From Winogradskyella eckloniae (GTDB taxonomy: Bacteria > Bacteroidota > Bacteroidia > Flavobacteriales > Flavobacteriaceae): a DNA stretch of 64,000 nt. The number at the start of each line of letters is the position of its first letter. The first letter of the stretch is position 1. This document shows positions 26,954 through 36,957 of the stretch, one piece after another. Made by a program: the position numbers and the translations under genes. The notes beneath the pieces were generated by a model, which did no database searches, was not told the DNA's origin, and was given only the letters and a program-made list of their open reading frames with translations. The stretch is from the NCBI RefSeq assembly GCF_013249045.1, contig NZ_JABRWP010000001.1, positions 62,001 to 126,000 of the forward strand. Reading direction: 5' to 3'.

Positions 26954-27814
26954 TTAATTATTTAAAGCTTCAGCTCCACCAACAATTTCTAATATTTCGT
27001 TTGTAATAGCTGCTTGACGCGCTTTGTTGTATGTTAACTTTAATTGATCTCTTAATTCTGTAGCATTATCAGTGGCTTTGTGCATTGCCGTCATACGTGC
27101 GCCATGCTCAGAAGCAAAAGAATCTCTAATGCCTTTATATAGCTGTGTTTTTAAAGATTTAGGAATCAATTCTTCTACAATCTCTAGCTTAGAAGGTTCA
27201 AAAACGTAATCTAAATTTACACTATCATCACTTTCCACAGGTACAATTGGTAAAAACTGTTCTGTCATTACGATTTGCGTCGCAGCATTCTTAAAGTGAT
27301 TATAAACGATTTCAATTTTATCAAAAGCACCAGAAACGAACTTGTCCATAAGCATTTCTGCAATATCAGCGACATTATCAAACGTTAAATCATCAAATAA
27401 TTCACTTTTATCTGCTATTACTTTATCCGTTTTTTTAAAGGCATCATTTGCTTTTTTACCAATTGCTAGGTAAGATACCTCTTGGTTAGCATAAGTATCA
27501 TTAGTAAGTCTTGTAACTTCCTTAATGATGTTAGAATTAAATGCACCAGCCAATCCTCTGTTAGACGTTACGGCAACGATAAGTACATTTTTTACTTCGC
27601 GTTGCTCAGAATATTTACTTCCAGAATCTTCATCTAAAGTAGCACTTAAGCTTTGTAGTAATTCTGTTAACTTATTAGAATAAGGACGCATTGCTGTAAT
27701 AGCATCTTGAGCCTTCTTCAACTTTGCAGCAGATACCATTTTCATAGCACTTGTAATCTGCATCGTAGAAGATACTGATGATATTCTATTTCTAATTTCC
27801 TTTAAATTCGCCAT
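26954..27814 (-). CDS. atpG: ATP synthase gamma subunit
   Basis: A 286-residue gamma subunit, the central rotor shaft of F1. The N-terminal helix begins NLKEIRNRISSVSSTMQITSAMKMVSAAKLKKAQ and the C-terminal helix contains MHKATDNATELRDQL with NKARQAAITNEILEIVGGAEAL, both invariant family features. It is the last gene of the atpB-E-F-H-A-G operon and is followed by a terminator. No atpD or atpC follows, so the remaining F1 genes must lie elsewhere in the genome. Confidence 0.98.
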   Translation of the reverse strand: MANLKEIRNRISSVSSTMQITSAMKMVSAAKLKKAQDAITAMRPYSNKLTELLQSLSATLDEDSGSKYSEQREVKNVLIVAVTSNRGLAGAFNSNIIKEVTRLTNDTYANQEVSYLAIGKKANDAFKKTDKVIADKSELFDDLTFDNVADIAEMLMDKFVSGAFDKIEIVYNHFKNAATQIVMTEQFLPIVPVESDDSVNLDYVFEPSKLEIVEELIPKSLKTQLYKGIRDSFASEHGARMTAMHKATDNATELRDQLKLTYNKARQAAITNEILEIVGGAEALNN

Positions 27815-27880
27815 CGTATTAGTGTAAAGTATTTAGTACAAATCTATTAATGCTTTTCAATAATGCCTTTGTACTTATTA

Positions 27881-29461
27881 CTAGTTTCTATATTTACCTG
27901 AAAGGTCTTTCGCTACACTTGTTAAGGTATCAATAACTTCATCAGTTAATTTACCTGCTTTAAGTGTATCTAAAGTATCTCTATGCTTTGCATTTAAGAA
28001 CTCTAAATAATCACGTTCAAATTCTTTTACTTTTTCTACAGGAACATCTTTTAATAAGTTCTTAGAACCAGCATATATAATAGCCACTTGATCTTCTACT
28101 TTAAAAGGATCATTTTGTGCTTGCTTTAAGATTTCAACGTTACGCTTACCTTTATTAATTACATTTAAAGTAACCGCATCTAAATCTGAACCAAACTTAG
28201 CAAACGCTTCTAATTCACGGAACTGCGCTTGATCTAGCTTTAATGTACCAGATACTTTCTTCATTGATTTAATTTGAGCGTTACCTCCAACACGAGATAC
28301 AGAAATACCTACGTTAATCGCTGGACGTACACCTGAGTTAAATAAATCACCATCTAAGAAAATCTGACCATCCGTAATAGAAATTACGTTTGTTGGGATA
28401 TATGCCGAAACGTCACCTGCTTGTGTTTCAATAATTGGTAAAGCAGTTAAAGAACCTCCACCTTTTACTAATGGCTTTAATACCTCTGGTAAATCGTTCA
28501 TTTCTTTTGCAATAGCATCATCATTAATAACCTTTGCAGAACGCTCTAATAGTCTAGAGTGTAAGTAAAATACATCACCAGGATAAGCCTCACGTCCTGG
28601 AGGACGTCTTAATAATAAAGATACCTCACGGTAAGCAACGGCTTGTTTTGATAAATCATCAAAAACAATTAAAGCTGGTCTACCAGTATCTCTAAAATAT
28701 TCTCCAATAGAAGCACCTGTAAATGGCGCATAAACTTGCATTGCAGCAGGATCTGATGCATTTGCAGCTACTATGGTAGTATAAGCTAAAGCTCCTTTTT
28801 CTTCTAAGGTTTTAGCAATTAAAGCTACTGTTGAAGCTTTTTGACCTACAGCAACATATATACAATATACAGGCTCACCTGCATCGTAAAATTCTTTTTG
28901 ATTTAAGATCGCATCAATACAAACGGCTGTTTTACCAGTTTGACGGTCACCAATTACCAACTCACGTTGACCTCTACCTACAGGAATCATAGCATCGATC
29001 GCCTTAATACCAGTTTGTAATGGCTCTGTTACTGGCTCTCTGTAAATAACACCTGGTGCTTTACGCTCTAAAGGCATTTCATAAGTGTCGCCAGCTATTG
29101 GTCCTTTACCATCAATTGGGTTACCTAAAGTATCTACCACACGGCCAACAATACCTTCACCTACTTTTACTGAGGCAATACGCTCTGTTCGTTTAACCGT
29201 AGAACCTTCTTTAACGCCTACTGAAGTACCTAAAAGTACAATACCTACATTATCTTCCTCAAGGTTAAGTACAATTCCTTCTGCACCACCTTCGAATTCT
29301 ACTAATTCACCATATTGTGCGTTAGCTAATCCGTAAGCACGTACAATACCATCACCTACAGTTAATACTGTTCCTACTTCGTCTAATGAAGCACCTGCTT
29401 CAAAACCTGAAAGTTGTTGTTTTAAGATTGCTGATATTTCAGCTGGTTTTACTTCTGCCAT
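27881..29461 (-). CDS. atpA: ATP synthase alpha subunit
   Basis: A 526-residue F1 alpha subunit carrying the non-catalytic nucleotide sites and forming the alternating hexamer with beta. The P-loop GDRQTGKTA lies near residue 170, and the [17 protein letters not shown] and [23 protein letters not shown] segments are present. The N-terminal region ISAILKQQL leads into the beta-barrel crown domain. Length is slightly above the E. coli subunit. It sits between atpH and atpG in the usual order. Confidence 0.99.
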   Translation of the reverse strand: MAEVKPAEISAILKQQLSGFEAGASLDEVGTVLTVGDGIVRAYGLANAQYGELVEFEGGAEGIVLNLEEDNVGIVLLGTSVGVKEGSTVKRTERIASVKVGEGIVGRVVDTLGNPIDGKGPIAGDTYEMPLERKAPGVIYREPVTEPLQTGIKAIDAMIPVGRGQRELVIGDRQTGKTAVCIDAILNQKEFYDAGEPVYCIYVAVGQKASTVALIAKTLEEKGALAYTTIVAANASDPAAMQVYAPFTGASIGEYFRDTGRPALIVFDDLSKQAVAYREVSLLLRRPPGREAYPGDVFYLHSRLLERSAKVINDDAIAKEMNDLPEVLKPLVKGGGSLTALPIIETQAGDVSAYIPTNVISITDGQIFLDGDLFNSGVRPAINVGISVSRVGGNAQIKSMKKVSGTLKLDQAQFRELEAFAKFGSDLDAVTLNVINKGKRNVEILKQAQNDPFKVEDQVAIIYAGSKNLLKDVPVEKVKEFERDYLEFLNAKHRDTLDTLKAGKLTDEVIDTLTSVAKDLSGKYRN

Positions 29462-29518
29462 CTTTATTTAGATATTAGACGTTAGATCTTAGACGTTAGA
29501 CGCCTACTCTAACGTTTT

Positions 29519-30055
29519 TTAATTTAGTGTAAATTCTCTTTTTAATTTATTGAGTTTGTTTGAAATACTAGCATTATACTGAATATCTCCAACTCTTAAT
29601 ATGAAACCACCTAAAATGCTTTCATCAATTATATTTTCTACTTCTGTCTCTTTGCCTGTCAGTTCCTTTACTTTTGCGATCACTTTTGTTTTTAGATCAT
29701 CTGTCAATGGTACAGCCGTTGTAACTGATGCTATTTGACTTCCTCTTAACTGATCGAATAACTGAGTATAACTTTCCGCAACATCACTTAATAATGCTAA
29801 TCGCTTATTCGCAATTAAAGTATCTATTAAATTTGATGTAGAAACATTAGCATCTTTAAAAACAGACGTTAATACTGCCTTTTTATCTGAGGATCTTACT
29901 ACAGGACTTTGAAGCATCTGGTTTAAATCCTTATTTTCCGCAATAGCGTTAGCGATAGTCTTCATATCGCCATTTACTACATCTGCAGAATTTTGATCTG
30001 TTGCTATACTTAAAACCGCTTTTGCGTATCTAATGGCTGCTCTTGATCCTGACAT
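29519..30055 (-). CDS. atpH: ATP synthase delta subunit
   Basis: A 178-residue delta (OSCP-like) subunit, joining the peripheral stalk to the top of F1. The N-terminal helical domain begins RAAIRYAKAVLSIA and the C-terminal part has the family signature with ILRVGDIQYNASISNKLNKL. It starts six bases after atpF, and the spacing implies coupled translation. Confidence 0.96.
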   Translation of the reverse strand: MSGSRAAIRYAKAVLSIATDQNSADVVNGDMKTIANAIAENKDLNQMLQSPVVRSSDKKAVLTSVFKDANVSTSNLIDTLIANKRLALLSDVAESYTQLFDQLRGSQIASVTTAVPLTDDLKTKVIAKVKELTGKETEVENIIDESILGGFILRVGDIQYNASISNKLNKLKREFTLN

Positions 30056-30061
30056 GTCTTA

Positions 30062-30562
30062 CTAGTTTAAAGTTGCTTCACCTAACATAGACTCAACTAA
30101 TTTTAGTTGCTCTTCTTTGTTAGATAATTCGTTACGAACTACTTTTTCTGCAATTTCTATAGACAAGCCAGAAACATGATTTTTTAATTCTGCCATAGCA
30201 GACTTCTTTTCGCTTTCAATAGCAGCTTGAGCCTGAGCAATCATAGTGTTTGCCGTTTCTTGAGCTTCTGTCTTAGCGTCTTCAATCATTTTATTTTTTA
30301 AATCTCTAGCTTCTTTAAGCATTGTCTCACGTTCTGCACGCGCTTCTTTTAATAACTTTTCGTTATCTGCTTGTAGATTTTGCATTTCTAACTTTGCATT
30401 TTCTGCAGCATCTAATGCATTTTGAATACCGTCTTCTCTTGATTGTAATGCATCAAGAATAGGTTTCCATGCAAATTTTCTCATTAATACGATTAATATT
30501 AATAAGATAATGGCTTGCATAAAAAATAAGCCTGGCGAAAAATCTTGTAATAACTGATCCAT
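30062..30562 (-). CDS. atpF: ATP synthase b subunit
   Basis: A 166-residue b subunit, the peripheral stalk. The N-terminal membrane helix (about 10-28) is followed by KFAWKPILDALQSREDGIQNAL and a long charged coiled coil to the C-terminus. Only one b-type gene is present, so the stalk is presumably a homodimer. Confidence 0.97.
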   Translation of the reverse strand: MDQLLQDFSPGLFFMQAIILLILIVLMRKFAWKPILDALQSREDGIQNALDAAENAKLEMQNLQADNEKLLKEARAERETMLKEARDLKNKMIEDAKTEAQETANTMIAQAQAAIESEKKSAMAELKNHVSGLSIEIAEKVVRNELSNKEEQLKLVESMLGEATLN

Positions 30563-30665
30563 GAAAACTATAAATTAGTTGTTATTTGTTTTTGTTTAAT
30601 TTTAAAAACAGGTCCTGCAACCAACCGTTACAGGATTCTGTTTTTGTTTTGTCAAGGAAATAGTC

Positions 30666-30890
<225 letters not shown>

Positions 30891-30895
30891 TCATT

Positions 30896-32017
30896 TTAAT
30901 GATGGTCATGTTCTGCAACAGCCATACCGATAAATAACGATGATAACATCGTAAAAATAAACGCTTGTAAAAACGCTACTAAAAGCTCTATTACCATTAT
31001 AAATAATGATAACACCAATGACATTCCTGTAGATGTTACTGGCCCAAATGCCTCTTTCATTGTAATCATTAAAGCAATTAAACTCATCACTACAAAGTGA
31101 CCTGCTGTAATATTAGCAAATAAACGTACTAACAATGAAAACGGCTTAATAACGATAAAACCTACAAGTTCTATAACCGCTAAAATTGGTCTTAATAAAT
31201 AAGGAACTCCTGGCATCCATAATGTGTGTGCCCAAAAATCTTTGCTTCCGCTAACCATATAAATAATCATGGTAAAAATAGCTAAACATGCTGTTACTGC
31301 GATCTGACCTGTAACATTAAAACCTAATGGTGTTAATCCTAATAAATTTAATATCCAGATGAAGAAAAACACAGTTAATAAAAAGCCCATAAATTTGCGG
31401 TACTTTTTCTCTCCAATGTTTGGTTTTGCTATCTCGTCTCTAACATAAATTACTAATGGCTCTAAAACTCTAGAAAAACCTGTAGGAATAGATTTCCCTT
31501 TTTTAAATCCTCTCGCTAAAGCACCAAAACCTAAAAGCATTAACAAACCAGTTAACAACATACCAAACACCGATTTTGTGATAGAAAAATCGATAACCTT
31601 GTGTGCATTAGTTGCATGATGATCAGCATCAAAATTAACTGATGTAGCTCCTTGATCTAATTCGTAAATCTTGCTGTGTATTTTTACTAACTTAGTATCG
31701 CCTTTATCTACAATGACGTGTCCAGCATCATCGTGATGAAATGCCGAAGACATAAATGTTTTTAATCCATTGCTTGTCCAAACAATAACGGGTAACGAAA
31801 AACTATAATGTCTTCCAGATTCGTTATGTGTATAAAAATGAAAATCGTGAGAATCCTTTAAGTGATGAGAAATATAATCTTTAATCTCATCTACTGTATC
31901 TACCTTATTACCAGAAACAACAGGGTCTTTTGTGCTGGTATCAGCCATTGCAACAGCGTTTGCAAAAAGAAATGCTATAAGGACGAAAAATTTAAAAGTT
32001 TGTTTAGCTACCTTCAT
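30896..32017 (-). CDS. atpB: ATP synthase a subunit with N-terminal extension
   Basis: From ATG 32017 the protein has 373 residues, about 100 more than E. coli. An apparent signal peptide (about 1-26, ending FANAVAMAD) is followed by a His- and Asp-rich periplasmic stretch of about 120 residues. The a-subunit helices come next, including the SLLVRLFANITAGH motif with the essential Arg. The long His-rich extension is common in Bacteroidota a subunits. A promoter box lies 43 bases upstream, so atpB begins its own transcript downstream of the DUF6168 gene. Confidence 0.95.
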   Translation of the reverse strand: MKVAKQTFKFFVLIAFLFANAVAMADTSTKDPVVSGNKVDTVDEIKDYISHHLKDSHDFHFYTHNESGRHYSFSLPVIVWTSNGLKTFMSSAFHHDDAGHVIVDKGDTKLVKIHSKIYELDQGATSVNFDADHHATNAHKVIDFSITKSVFGMLLTGLLMLLGFGALARGFKKGKSIPTGFSRVLEPLVIYVRDEIAKPNIGEKKYRKFMGFLLTVFFFIWILNLLGLTPLGFNVTGQIAVTACLAIFTMIIYMVSGSKDFWAHTLWMPGVPYLLRPILAVIELVGFIVIKPFSLLVRLFANITAGHFVVMSLIALMITMKEAFGPVTSTGMSLVLSLFIMVIELLVAFLQAFIFTMLSSLFIGMAVAEHDHH

Positions 32018-32059
32018 TGTTAAAAAAATCAAAAAAAACCGCGTTTTTTAAATTCCGTG

Positions 32060-32088
32060 CAAAAGTACGCAATTTATTAACACTACAA
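32060..32088 (-). promoter_or_regulatory. Promoter of the atpB-E-F-H-A-G operon
   Basis: On the minus strand TTG (32088 to 32086), 18 bases and TACTTTTG (32067 to 32060) match the Bacteroidota consensus in the gap between the DUF6168 gene and atpB. Confidence 0.65.
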
Positions 32089-32108
32089 TATGTTTTTATA
32101 GTTATTAT

Positions 32109-32501
32109 TTATACCACGTTTTTTGTAATGATTTTTACGACAAAATACACTTCTAGTACTAAGTATAAAAGAAATGGAATTAAAATACACAACCGTTCTG
32201 GTGTATTTAGAGTTTCTAAACTAAAAACGGAACTTTTAAATGCGGCATAAAACAATATGCCTTTAATAAAAAATGTTGGTAAATACACAAAACCTAGTTT
32301 GGTTTTTATACTATCTATTAGTGATAAAAGTTGAAGCTGAGCACATATTAAAAAGGAGGCTATGGCTAAAAATAGATTTATATCCCAAAGATTAAACCTT
32401 AATAATACATCTAGATCGTTATAGAGATACTCTTGAGAAAATGAAATTATAAAAAATAATAATGCAAAGGATATTATGTAAACCAATACTGTTTTAATCA
32501 T
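32109..32501 (-). CDS. DUF6168 membrane protein
   Basis: A 130-residue protein with four predicted membrane helices and almost no loops, matching what I know as DUF6168. It overlaps the AtpI/AtpZ-like gene by eight bases and ends just before the atpB promoter. The position resembles that of AtpI homologues, so a role in assembling the ATP synthase membrane sector is plausible, but the sequence shows no diagnostic motif. Confidence 0.8.
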   Translation of the reverse strand: MIKTVLVYIISFALLFFIISFSQEYLYNDLDVLLRFNLWDINLFLAIASFLICAQLQLLSLIDSIKTKLGFVYLPTFFIKGILFYAAFKSSVFSLETLNTPERLCILIPFLLYLVLEVYFVVKIITKNVV

Positions 32502-32715
32502 CTTCTTTTGAAATTTTTATAACCTGAGAAATCACAAGATACATTGAGGCAAAGACAGCAAATAATGAAATCGATGTTTCCCAAAACGCTTTGTTATATT
32601 TAGCATCTAACCATTCACCTAAATAGTTGCCAAGAAAAATTGTACCTCCCATTTGAAAAGCAATAGACGTAAACCTTAAAAACTTACTAACGCCCTTTTT
32701 ATTTGCTTTGGGCAC
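32494..32715 (-). CDS. AtpI/AtpZ-like ATP synthase accessory protein
   Basis: A 73-residue protein with two membrane helices: FTSIAFQMGGTIFLGNYLGEWLDAKYN followed by a second helix ending near SQVIKISK. The GxxxGxWLDxK pattern is typical of the AtpZ/AtpI group, implicated in c-ring assembly and magnesium or calcium transport with the synthase. It overlaps the bactofilin gene by 17 bases and the DUF6168 gene by eight. Confidence 0.85.
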   Translation of the reverse strand: MPKANKKGVSKFLRFTSIAFQMGGTIFLGNYLGEWLDAKYNKAFWETSISLFAVFASMYLVISQVIKISKEDD

Positions 32716-33127
32716 TTTGAGAAAGTTGTGGTTTGCTTGGTTCGTTAGATAGCGACTTTACTGTACCTTTCATGCTACATGTGGCATTAAACGTAGCACC
32801 TGGCTCAACAGCTAATTTAGTGATGTGAACTTCACCTTCAATATGTGCCGTAGATTTTAATGATAAGGTACCAGATAAAATAAGTTTACCAGAAAATTTT
32901 CCTTCAAAATCTGCATTTTCACCTTGTAGTGTACCTTTAATATATCCTGATTTTCCTACAACTACTTTACCAGAAGTTTTTACATTACCTTCTACGGTTC
33001 CATCTATTCTAAATGGTCCTTGACTAGCGATATCGCCTACAATTTTGGTGCCTTGTGCTATTATATTCTGTTGTGTAGTTGCTTCCATTGTTGAGTGTTT
33101 TGGTTTTTTGTTGTCTGAAGAAAACAT
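32699..33127 (-). CDS. Bactofilin (polymer-forming cytoskeletal protein)
   Basis: A 142-residue bactofilin. The core, about 25-120, is a right-handed beta-helix with repeated G-x-I and V-x-V strands (IVGDIASQGPFRIDGTVEGNV, KVVVGKSGYIKGTL). Disordered polar tails flank it. Bactofilins polymerise without nucleotides and scaffold wall-modifying enzymes. It lies between sprE and the AtpI-like gene, overlapping the latter, so a transcript from sprE through the AtpI-like gene is likely. Confidence 0.9.
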   Translation of the reverse strand: MFSSDNKKPKHSTMEATTQQNIIAQGTKIVGDIASQGPFRIDGTVEGNVKTSGKVVVGKSGYIKGTLQGENADFEGKFSGKLILSGTLSLKSTAHIEGEVHITKLAVEPGATFNATCSMKGTVKSLSNEPSKPQLSQSAQSK

Positions 33128-33144
33128 GTTGATTTGGTTTTAAA

Positions 33145-35772
33145 TTACTGCAATTTTAAATATGCATTTAAGTTTTTATGTCTTTGAATTATAGCATAGT
33201 TCGGTGACGAAATTGCAAAGAACGGTCTCGTTATTTTAGGTTTAATAGGTCGACCTCTTTTGTCCTTTTCTTCCGTTTTAAGTAATTCAGCAAATCCCTT
33301 TCCTCCACCTATACTTTTTAATCCATGAACAACAACAAAGGTAGTGTTTTCATCATAAACGTCCTTTGATGTCTTAAGTTCAAAGTATTTAACTTTAGCG
33401 ACTTCTTCGTCTAATATCTTAATAAAGGCATCAATATCTTCACCTTGATTGTTTTCAAACTGAAATATTACATTAAATTTATCAGCGTCATCATCTGCTA
33501 TAAATTCCTTTTTTTCTAATATAGGAAACGCGTTTTCTATAATATCTAGTGCTTTTTTACCTTCTTGTGAATTTCCATAGGTTAAAGCAATATAATTGAT
33601 ACCTTCTTTATAGGCGTCAAAGCCATAAAGTCTTCCTTTGGCAGATGCCTTTAAAATTTCAAATTTAGGCACAAAATCATCACCTTCTAATCGTTTAATC
33701 TGTGTTTCTGCTTCTTCAATAACTGCTGCATATTCTTCGTCATTAAACTGCTGGTAAAGTCTAGTGTATATGGCTTCTGGGCTATTTTCGTCTTTAGATA
33801 ACTCAGATTGCGGATTTAGTAATATTTCCGCATAGCGCGAATCTGGATAGTCATTAATTATTACCGCTTTCATCGCCTCTGCTTTACTATGTAATCCTAG
33901 CTCTGAATAAATACGGTATAAATTGTATTTTGAAGGTAGAATGAGTCGATCTTCTGGATTATTATCTAAGAGGTTTTCAAGTTTATTTTTTGCTAAAATA
34001 AGTTCCTTAAATTTTTCTTTATATATAATACCTAATTGATAATAGGCGAAATTTCGTTCTTTAGCAATACTATCTATTTCAGTTTGTTCTGTTGGCAAGG
34101 ATGCTAAGTAATTTTCGGGATTAAATCTAACATCCTCAACCTTTTCAACAGATAAACTATCGTTTTTTACTGTAGATGCTAAATTAGCGCGCTCACTAGA
34201 ATGTCTCCAATTATCTTGTAGTTTGCGATCACCCCAAATCTTTAAAAATTCAGATTTTCCGTAGGCAACCGTAGAGGTATTGTAAAAATAAAAACTGCTA
34301 TTTCCCTGACCTAAGGTTCTTGACTGCGTTGCGCCACTAATACCTGGAGGACTCCCTGGACTTCTTAAATTTTGTTGGTTTCTTATTGCGTTGTTTGTCG
34401 TTGAATTGGCTTGATTTTTTTGCTTTTTTAAAGCCTCTTCTTGTTCCTTTTTCTCTTCTAAGGCTTTTAATCTTTGACTTTCTGCATACTGCGTATAAAT
34501 TGCTAATTGCTCTGATTTTGGCAAACTAACCATTCTTAGAATACTATCGTTAGTTTGTGCTATACCTTCATAATAGATAACATCATCAAGGTTTTCGCGT
34601 TTCTTTTTAATAATTCTAAAGGGTTTGGTATTTACAACCATAGCAGTTAAAGTAGAATCATAATAAGCACCTGCTGTTTTATAACTATTATTGTCAAAAT
34701 ACATATTACCTAAGGTTTCGTAACTAAGCGACCTAAGGTATTGGTCTGAGGTTGTTTTTCTAAGCGACTTGTTATAATAAACCTCAGCAAGACTATCGTT
34801 TAATCTATTTCGATGATGCTCTGCAATACGATAATATATTTTATCTAAAAAGGGTCTATTCTCTCTGTTTTCTTCTAAATCTGTAAGATATTCTTGAAAT
34901 TCTTCTACATTCACATTTGCATCATCCATATTATAAGACTTTTCAAGATGTGCATTAATATAAAATGAACGCGGTATTTGACGATGCATGTCTATGATAG
35001 CATCAAATTCTAAATTGGCGCTATCTTTTTTACCAAATTCATTAAAGAGTTGACCTCTAATAAAATGGTAGCGTGCTTTGTCTCTTTTAATTTTAGTGTG
35101 TTCTGCTGCTATGGCTAACTGAGCCATTGCACTATCTTTAGATTTTGTGTTAAGATAAGCCTGAGCCAAAGCGGCTGAAGCATCTGCTAAATCTTGTCCT
35201 TCTATAACGCCTTTTTCTTCCTGTAATAATCGTTTTAGTTTTTCTATAGCACCTGCATCGTTATCTAAACGCATATTGGTTTTTTCGCGCCAAATTTTAA
35301 CCTGATTTATTTTATCGCTTGTAGGATATTTATTTAGAATATTATTAAACGCTGCCATTGCTGGTACAAATCGCTGATCGTAATAACGTGCTTGACCCAA
35401 AAGCAAGTATGCTTCGTCTATTTGAGGGTTTTTTTCTTTTCCTCCAATATTCATTCCGTGTACTTGGATGGCTTTGATGGCTTTTTCTTCAGCACGTTCA
35501 AAGTCTGCATTTTTGGTCTGGCCAGGAAGAAAAATATCTTCGGACACAGCCATTCTTTCTATTGGTAGAAGCTCCCAGAAATTCTCAGTGAATTCATTGT
35601 TTACACCATCAATACCACGTTGTAAGGCAATGTTACCATTGTAAAGCACATTGTATTTTGTGGCTGTAGAATGAAATTTTCTATTTAAGAATTTATCTTT
35701 TTTACGTGAACAGCTTTGAGCAATTAACACAACACAAGATAGGAGTAATATATATTTGTAATAGGTTTTCAA
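33145..35772 (-). CDS. sprE: Gliding motility / type IX secretion lipoprotein SprE (PorW)
   Basis: An 875-residue lipoprotein with lipobox IAQSC (Cys21), followed by the CSRKKDKFLNRKFHSTATKYN start typical of SprE/PorW. Many tetratricopeptide repeats fill about 90-400 and 580-770, split by a low-complexity Gln/Asn/Lys stretch near 450-500. SprE is needed for type IX secretion and gliding and links periplasmic ring components with the translocon. It heads the bactofilin/AtpI-like gene group. As I recall, sprE lies next to the atp genes in other flavobacteria. Confidence 0.93.
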   Translation of the reverse strand: MKTYYKYILLLSCVVLIAQSCSRKKDKFLNRKFHSTATKYNVLYNGNIALQRGIDGVNNEFTENFWELLPIERMAVSEDIFLPGQTKNADFERAEEKAIKAIQVHGMNIGGKEKNPQIDEAYLLLGQARYYDQRFVPAMAAFNNILNKYPTSDKINQVKIWREKTNMRLDNDAGAIEKLKRLLQEEKGVIEGQDLADASAALAQAYLNTKSKDSAMAQLAIAAEHTKIKRDKARYHFIRGQLFNEFGKKDSANLEFDAIIDMHRQIPRSFYINAHLEKSYNMDDANVNVEEFQEYLTDLEENRENRPFLDKIYYRIAEHHRNRLNDSLAEVYYNKSLRKTTSDQYLRSLSYETLGNMYFDNNSYKTAGAYYDSTLTAMVVNTKPFRIIKKKRENLDDVIYYEGIAQTNDSILRMVSLPKSEQLAIYTQYAESQRLKALEEKKEQEEALKKQKNQANSTTNNAIRNQQNLRSPGSPPGISGATQSRTLGQGNSSFYFYNTSTVAYGKSEFLKIWGDRKLQDNWRHSSERANLASTVKNDSLSVEKVEDVRFNPENYLASLPTEQTEIDSIAKERNFAYYQLGIIYKEKFKELILAKNKLENLLDNNPEDRLILPSKYNLYRIYSELGLHSKAEAMKAVIINDYPDSRYAEILLNPQSELSKDENSPEAIYTRLYQQFNDEEYAAVIEEAETQIKRLEGDDFVPKFEILKASAKGRLYGFDAYKEGINYIALTYGNSQEGKKALDIIENAFPILEKKEFIADDDADKFNVIFQFENNQGEDIDAFIKILDEEVAKVKYFELKTSKDVYDENTTFVVVHGLKSIGGGKGFAELLKTEEKDKRGRPIKPKITRPFFAISSPNYAIIQRHKNLNAYLKLQ

Positions 35773-35793
35773 ACGTTGGTTCTATTTAATTTG

Positions 35794-35955
35794 ATACCAA
35801 TTTAACATTAAATTACTGCCTATAATTCGTTTCTTTTTCGCCCAAATTTCAATAGAAAATAAAACCGTAGCTATGGCTATGCTTGGATTTTATATTTTAT
35901 TTGAACAAAAAATAATTCAAATTAATAATACAACAATTCAATATTAAATTGGTAT
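35794..35955. mobile_element. Possible miniature inverted-repeat element
   Basis: A 162-base intergenic segment is bounded by perfect 12-base inverted ends, ATACCAATTTAA (35794-35805) and TTAAATTGGTAT (35944-35955). The inverted similarity extends inward to about 25 bases with four differences. It carries no ORF. Internally there is a TAGCTATGGCTA near-palindrome and a TTTGAA/TTCAAA stem. The layout matches a non-autonomous MITE or large palindromic repeat. No clear target-site duplication is seen and only one copy is in the window. Confidence 0.55.
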
Positions 35956-36195
35956 TATAGATAACTGAAAAACACACGGTTTAGTGTGCTACGTGGTAAA
36001 AATACGTATCTTTTTGAATTTGGGGCTGAATTTTAGAAGATATTAGATTGCTTTATAGCTTAAGGATTTTATTGAAAACATAAAATTCACGCGAAGGCAG
36101 AGAGACGCAAAGGCTCACTGTTACTTAAAAAATAGAATTGTAATTATGAAAAAGCACAACGTACAATACTCGCAAGTTGTGCATATATCAGTTTT
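35956..36195. other. Gene-free spacer with small repeats
   Basis: No believable gene. It holds a CACGCGAAGGCAGAGAGACG stretch followed by CAAAGGC, like the CGCAAAG-type repeats common in Bacteroidota spacers, and a 7-bp inverted repeat GCACAAC/GTTGTGC at about 36153-36181. Confidence 0.5.
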
Positions 36196-36226
36196 CCCCT
36201 TCGGGGAATTAAAGGGGCTTTTTTAT
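36194..36226. terminator. Palindromic G/C block at the end of the ABC operon
   Basis: TTCCCCTTCGGGGAATTAAA followed by GGGGC and a run of six T forms a stem (TTCCCC/GGGGAA) on either strand, right at the stop codon of the ABC ATPase gene. It resembles a recurrent flavobacterial intergenic repeat. A terminator role is likely but not certain. Confidence 0.5.
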
Positions 36227-36945
36227 TCCTCCTCCTGAGAAACCACTGCTCCACTAGCAAAATGCGCTTCTAACTCTTTTAAGGTTGCAGGATTGGTTTC
36301 TAAATCTTTTACCACATTTCCTTTTTCTAGTACAACGATTCTCTCGCATACATCTGTAACATGCATTAAATCGTGGCTAGAGACTAAAACCGTTACACCT
36401 TGTTTTTCGGCTAAATCTTTTATAATTTGTTTTAGTCTTATTTGGGTTGTTGGATCCAAGTTTGCAAAAGGTTCATCTAAGATAATGACTTCAGGATTTC
36501 CAATAAGCGCAGCTACAATTCCGGCTTTCTTCTGGTTTCCTTTGCTTAAATCTCTAAGATATTTTTTCTTTCCTATAATTTCTCCGTTAAAGAAATCTTC
36601 AAACTGAGCTGTTAAACTATCAACATCGGCTTTGTTTTGTCCTCTTAATTCTCCAATGAAATAGAAGTATTCTTCTGGTGTTAAGTAACCGATTAAGAAA
36701 CTTTCATCTATAAACGATGATGTAAAAGGTTTCCAGTCTTCGCTTTGATCTACAACAACATCATTACTTGTAATGTTTCCTGTGGTAGGTTTTATTAAAT
36801 CTAGTAATAGGCTGAAATAGGTTGTTTTTCCCGCACCATTATTTCCAACTAAACCAAAACTTTGGCCTTTAGGAATGGTTAATTCTTCAATATTAAGAAC
36901 GGTTGTTCCGTTATATGTTTTTGAAAGGTATTTTGTATGTATCAT
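36223..36945 (-). CDS. ABC transporter ATP-binding protein
   Basis: A 240-residue single ABC ATPase of the ABC-2 exporter kind. Walker A is GNNGAGKTT near 34-42, the signature is LSKGNQKKAG (LSxGN instead of LSGGQ), and Walker B is VIILDEPFANLD, followed by SSHDLMHV. It is 12 bases downstream of the DUF5687 permease gene and clearly its partner. Upstream lie two small membrane proteins and a PadR regulator, so expression is likely controlled by that repressor. Confidence 0.93.
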   Translation of the reverse strand: MIHTKYLSKTYNGTTVLNIEELTIPKGQSFGLVGNNGAGKTTYFSLLLDLIKPTTGNITSNDVVVDQSEDWKPFTSSFIDESFLIGYLTPEEYFYFIGELRGQNKADVDSLTAQFEDFFNGEIIGKKKYLRDLSKGNQKKAGIVAALIGNPEVIILDEPFANLDPTTQIRLKQIIKDLAEKQGVTVLVSSHDLMHVTDVCERIVVLEKGNVVKDLETNPATLKELEAHFASGAVVSQEEE

Positions 36946-36957
36946 GGTTGTGTTGTA

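Noticed and set aside
36085..36120. CRISPR-like or tandem repeat from the CACGCGAAGGC...CGCAAAGG stretch
   Set aside because: Only one short imperfect unit; no regularly spaced repeats or cas genes occur anywhere in the window.
36147..36239. 30-codon plus-strand ORF starting MKKHNVQYSQ
   Set aside because: It runs through the CCCCTTCGGGG palindrome and into the ABC ATPase 3' end. The VFPFGELKG translation is typical of such intergenic repeats and not of a gene.
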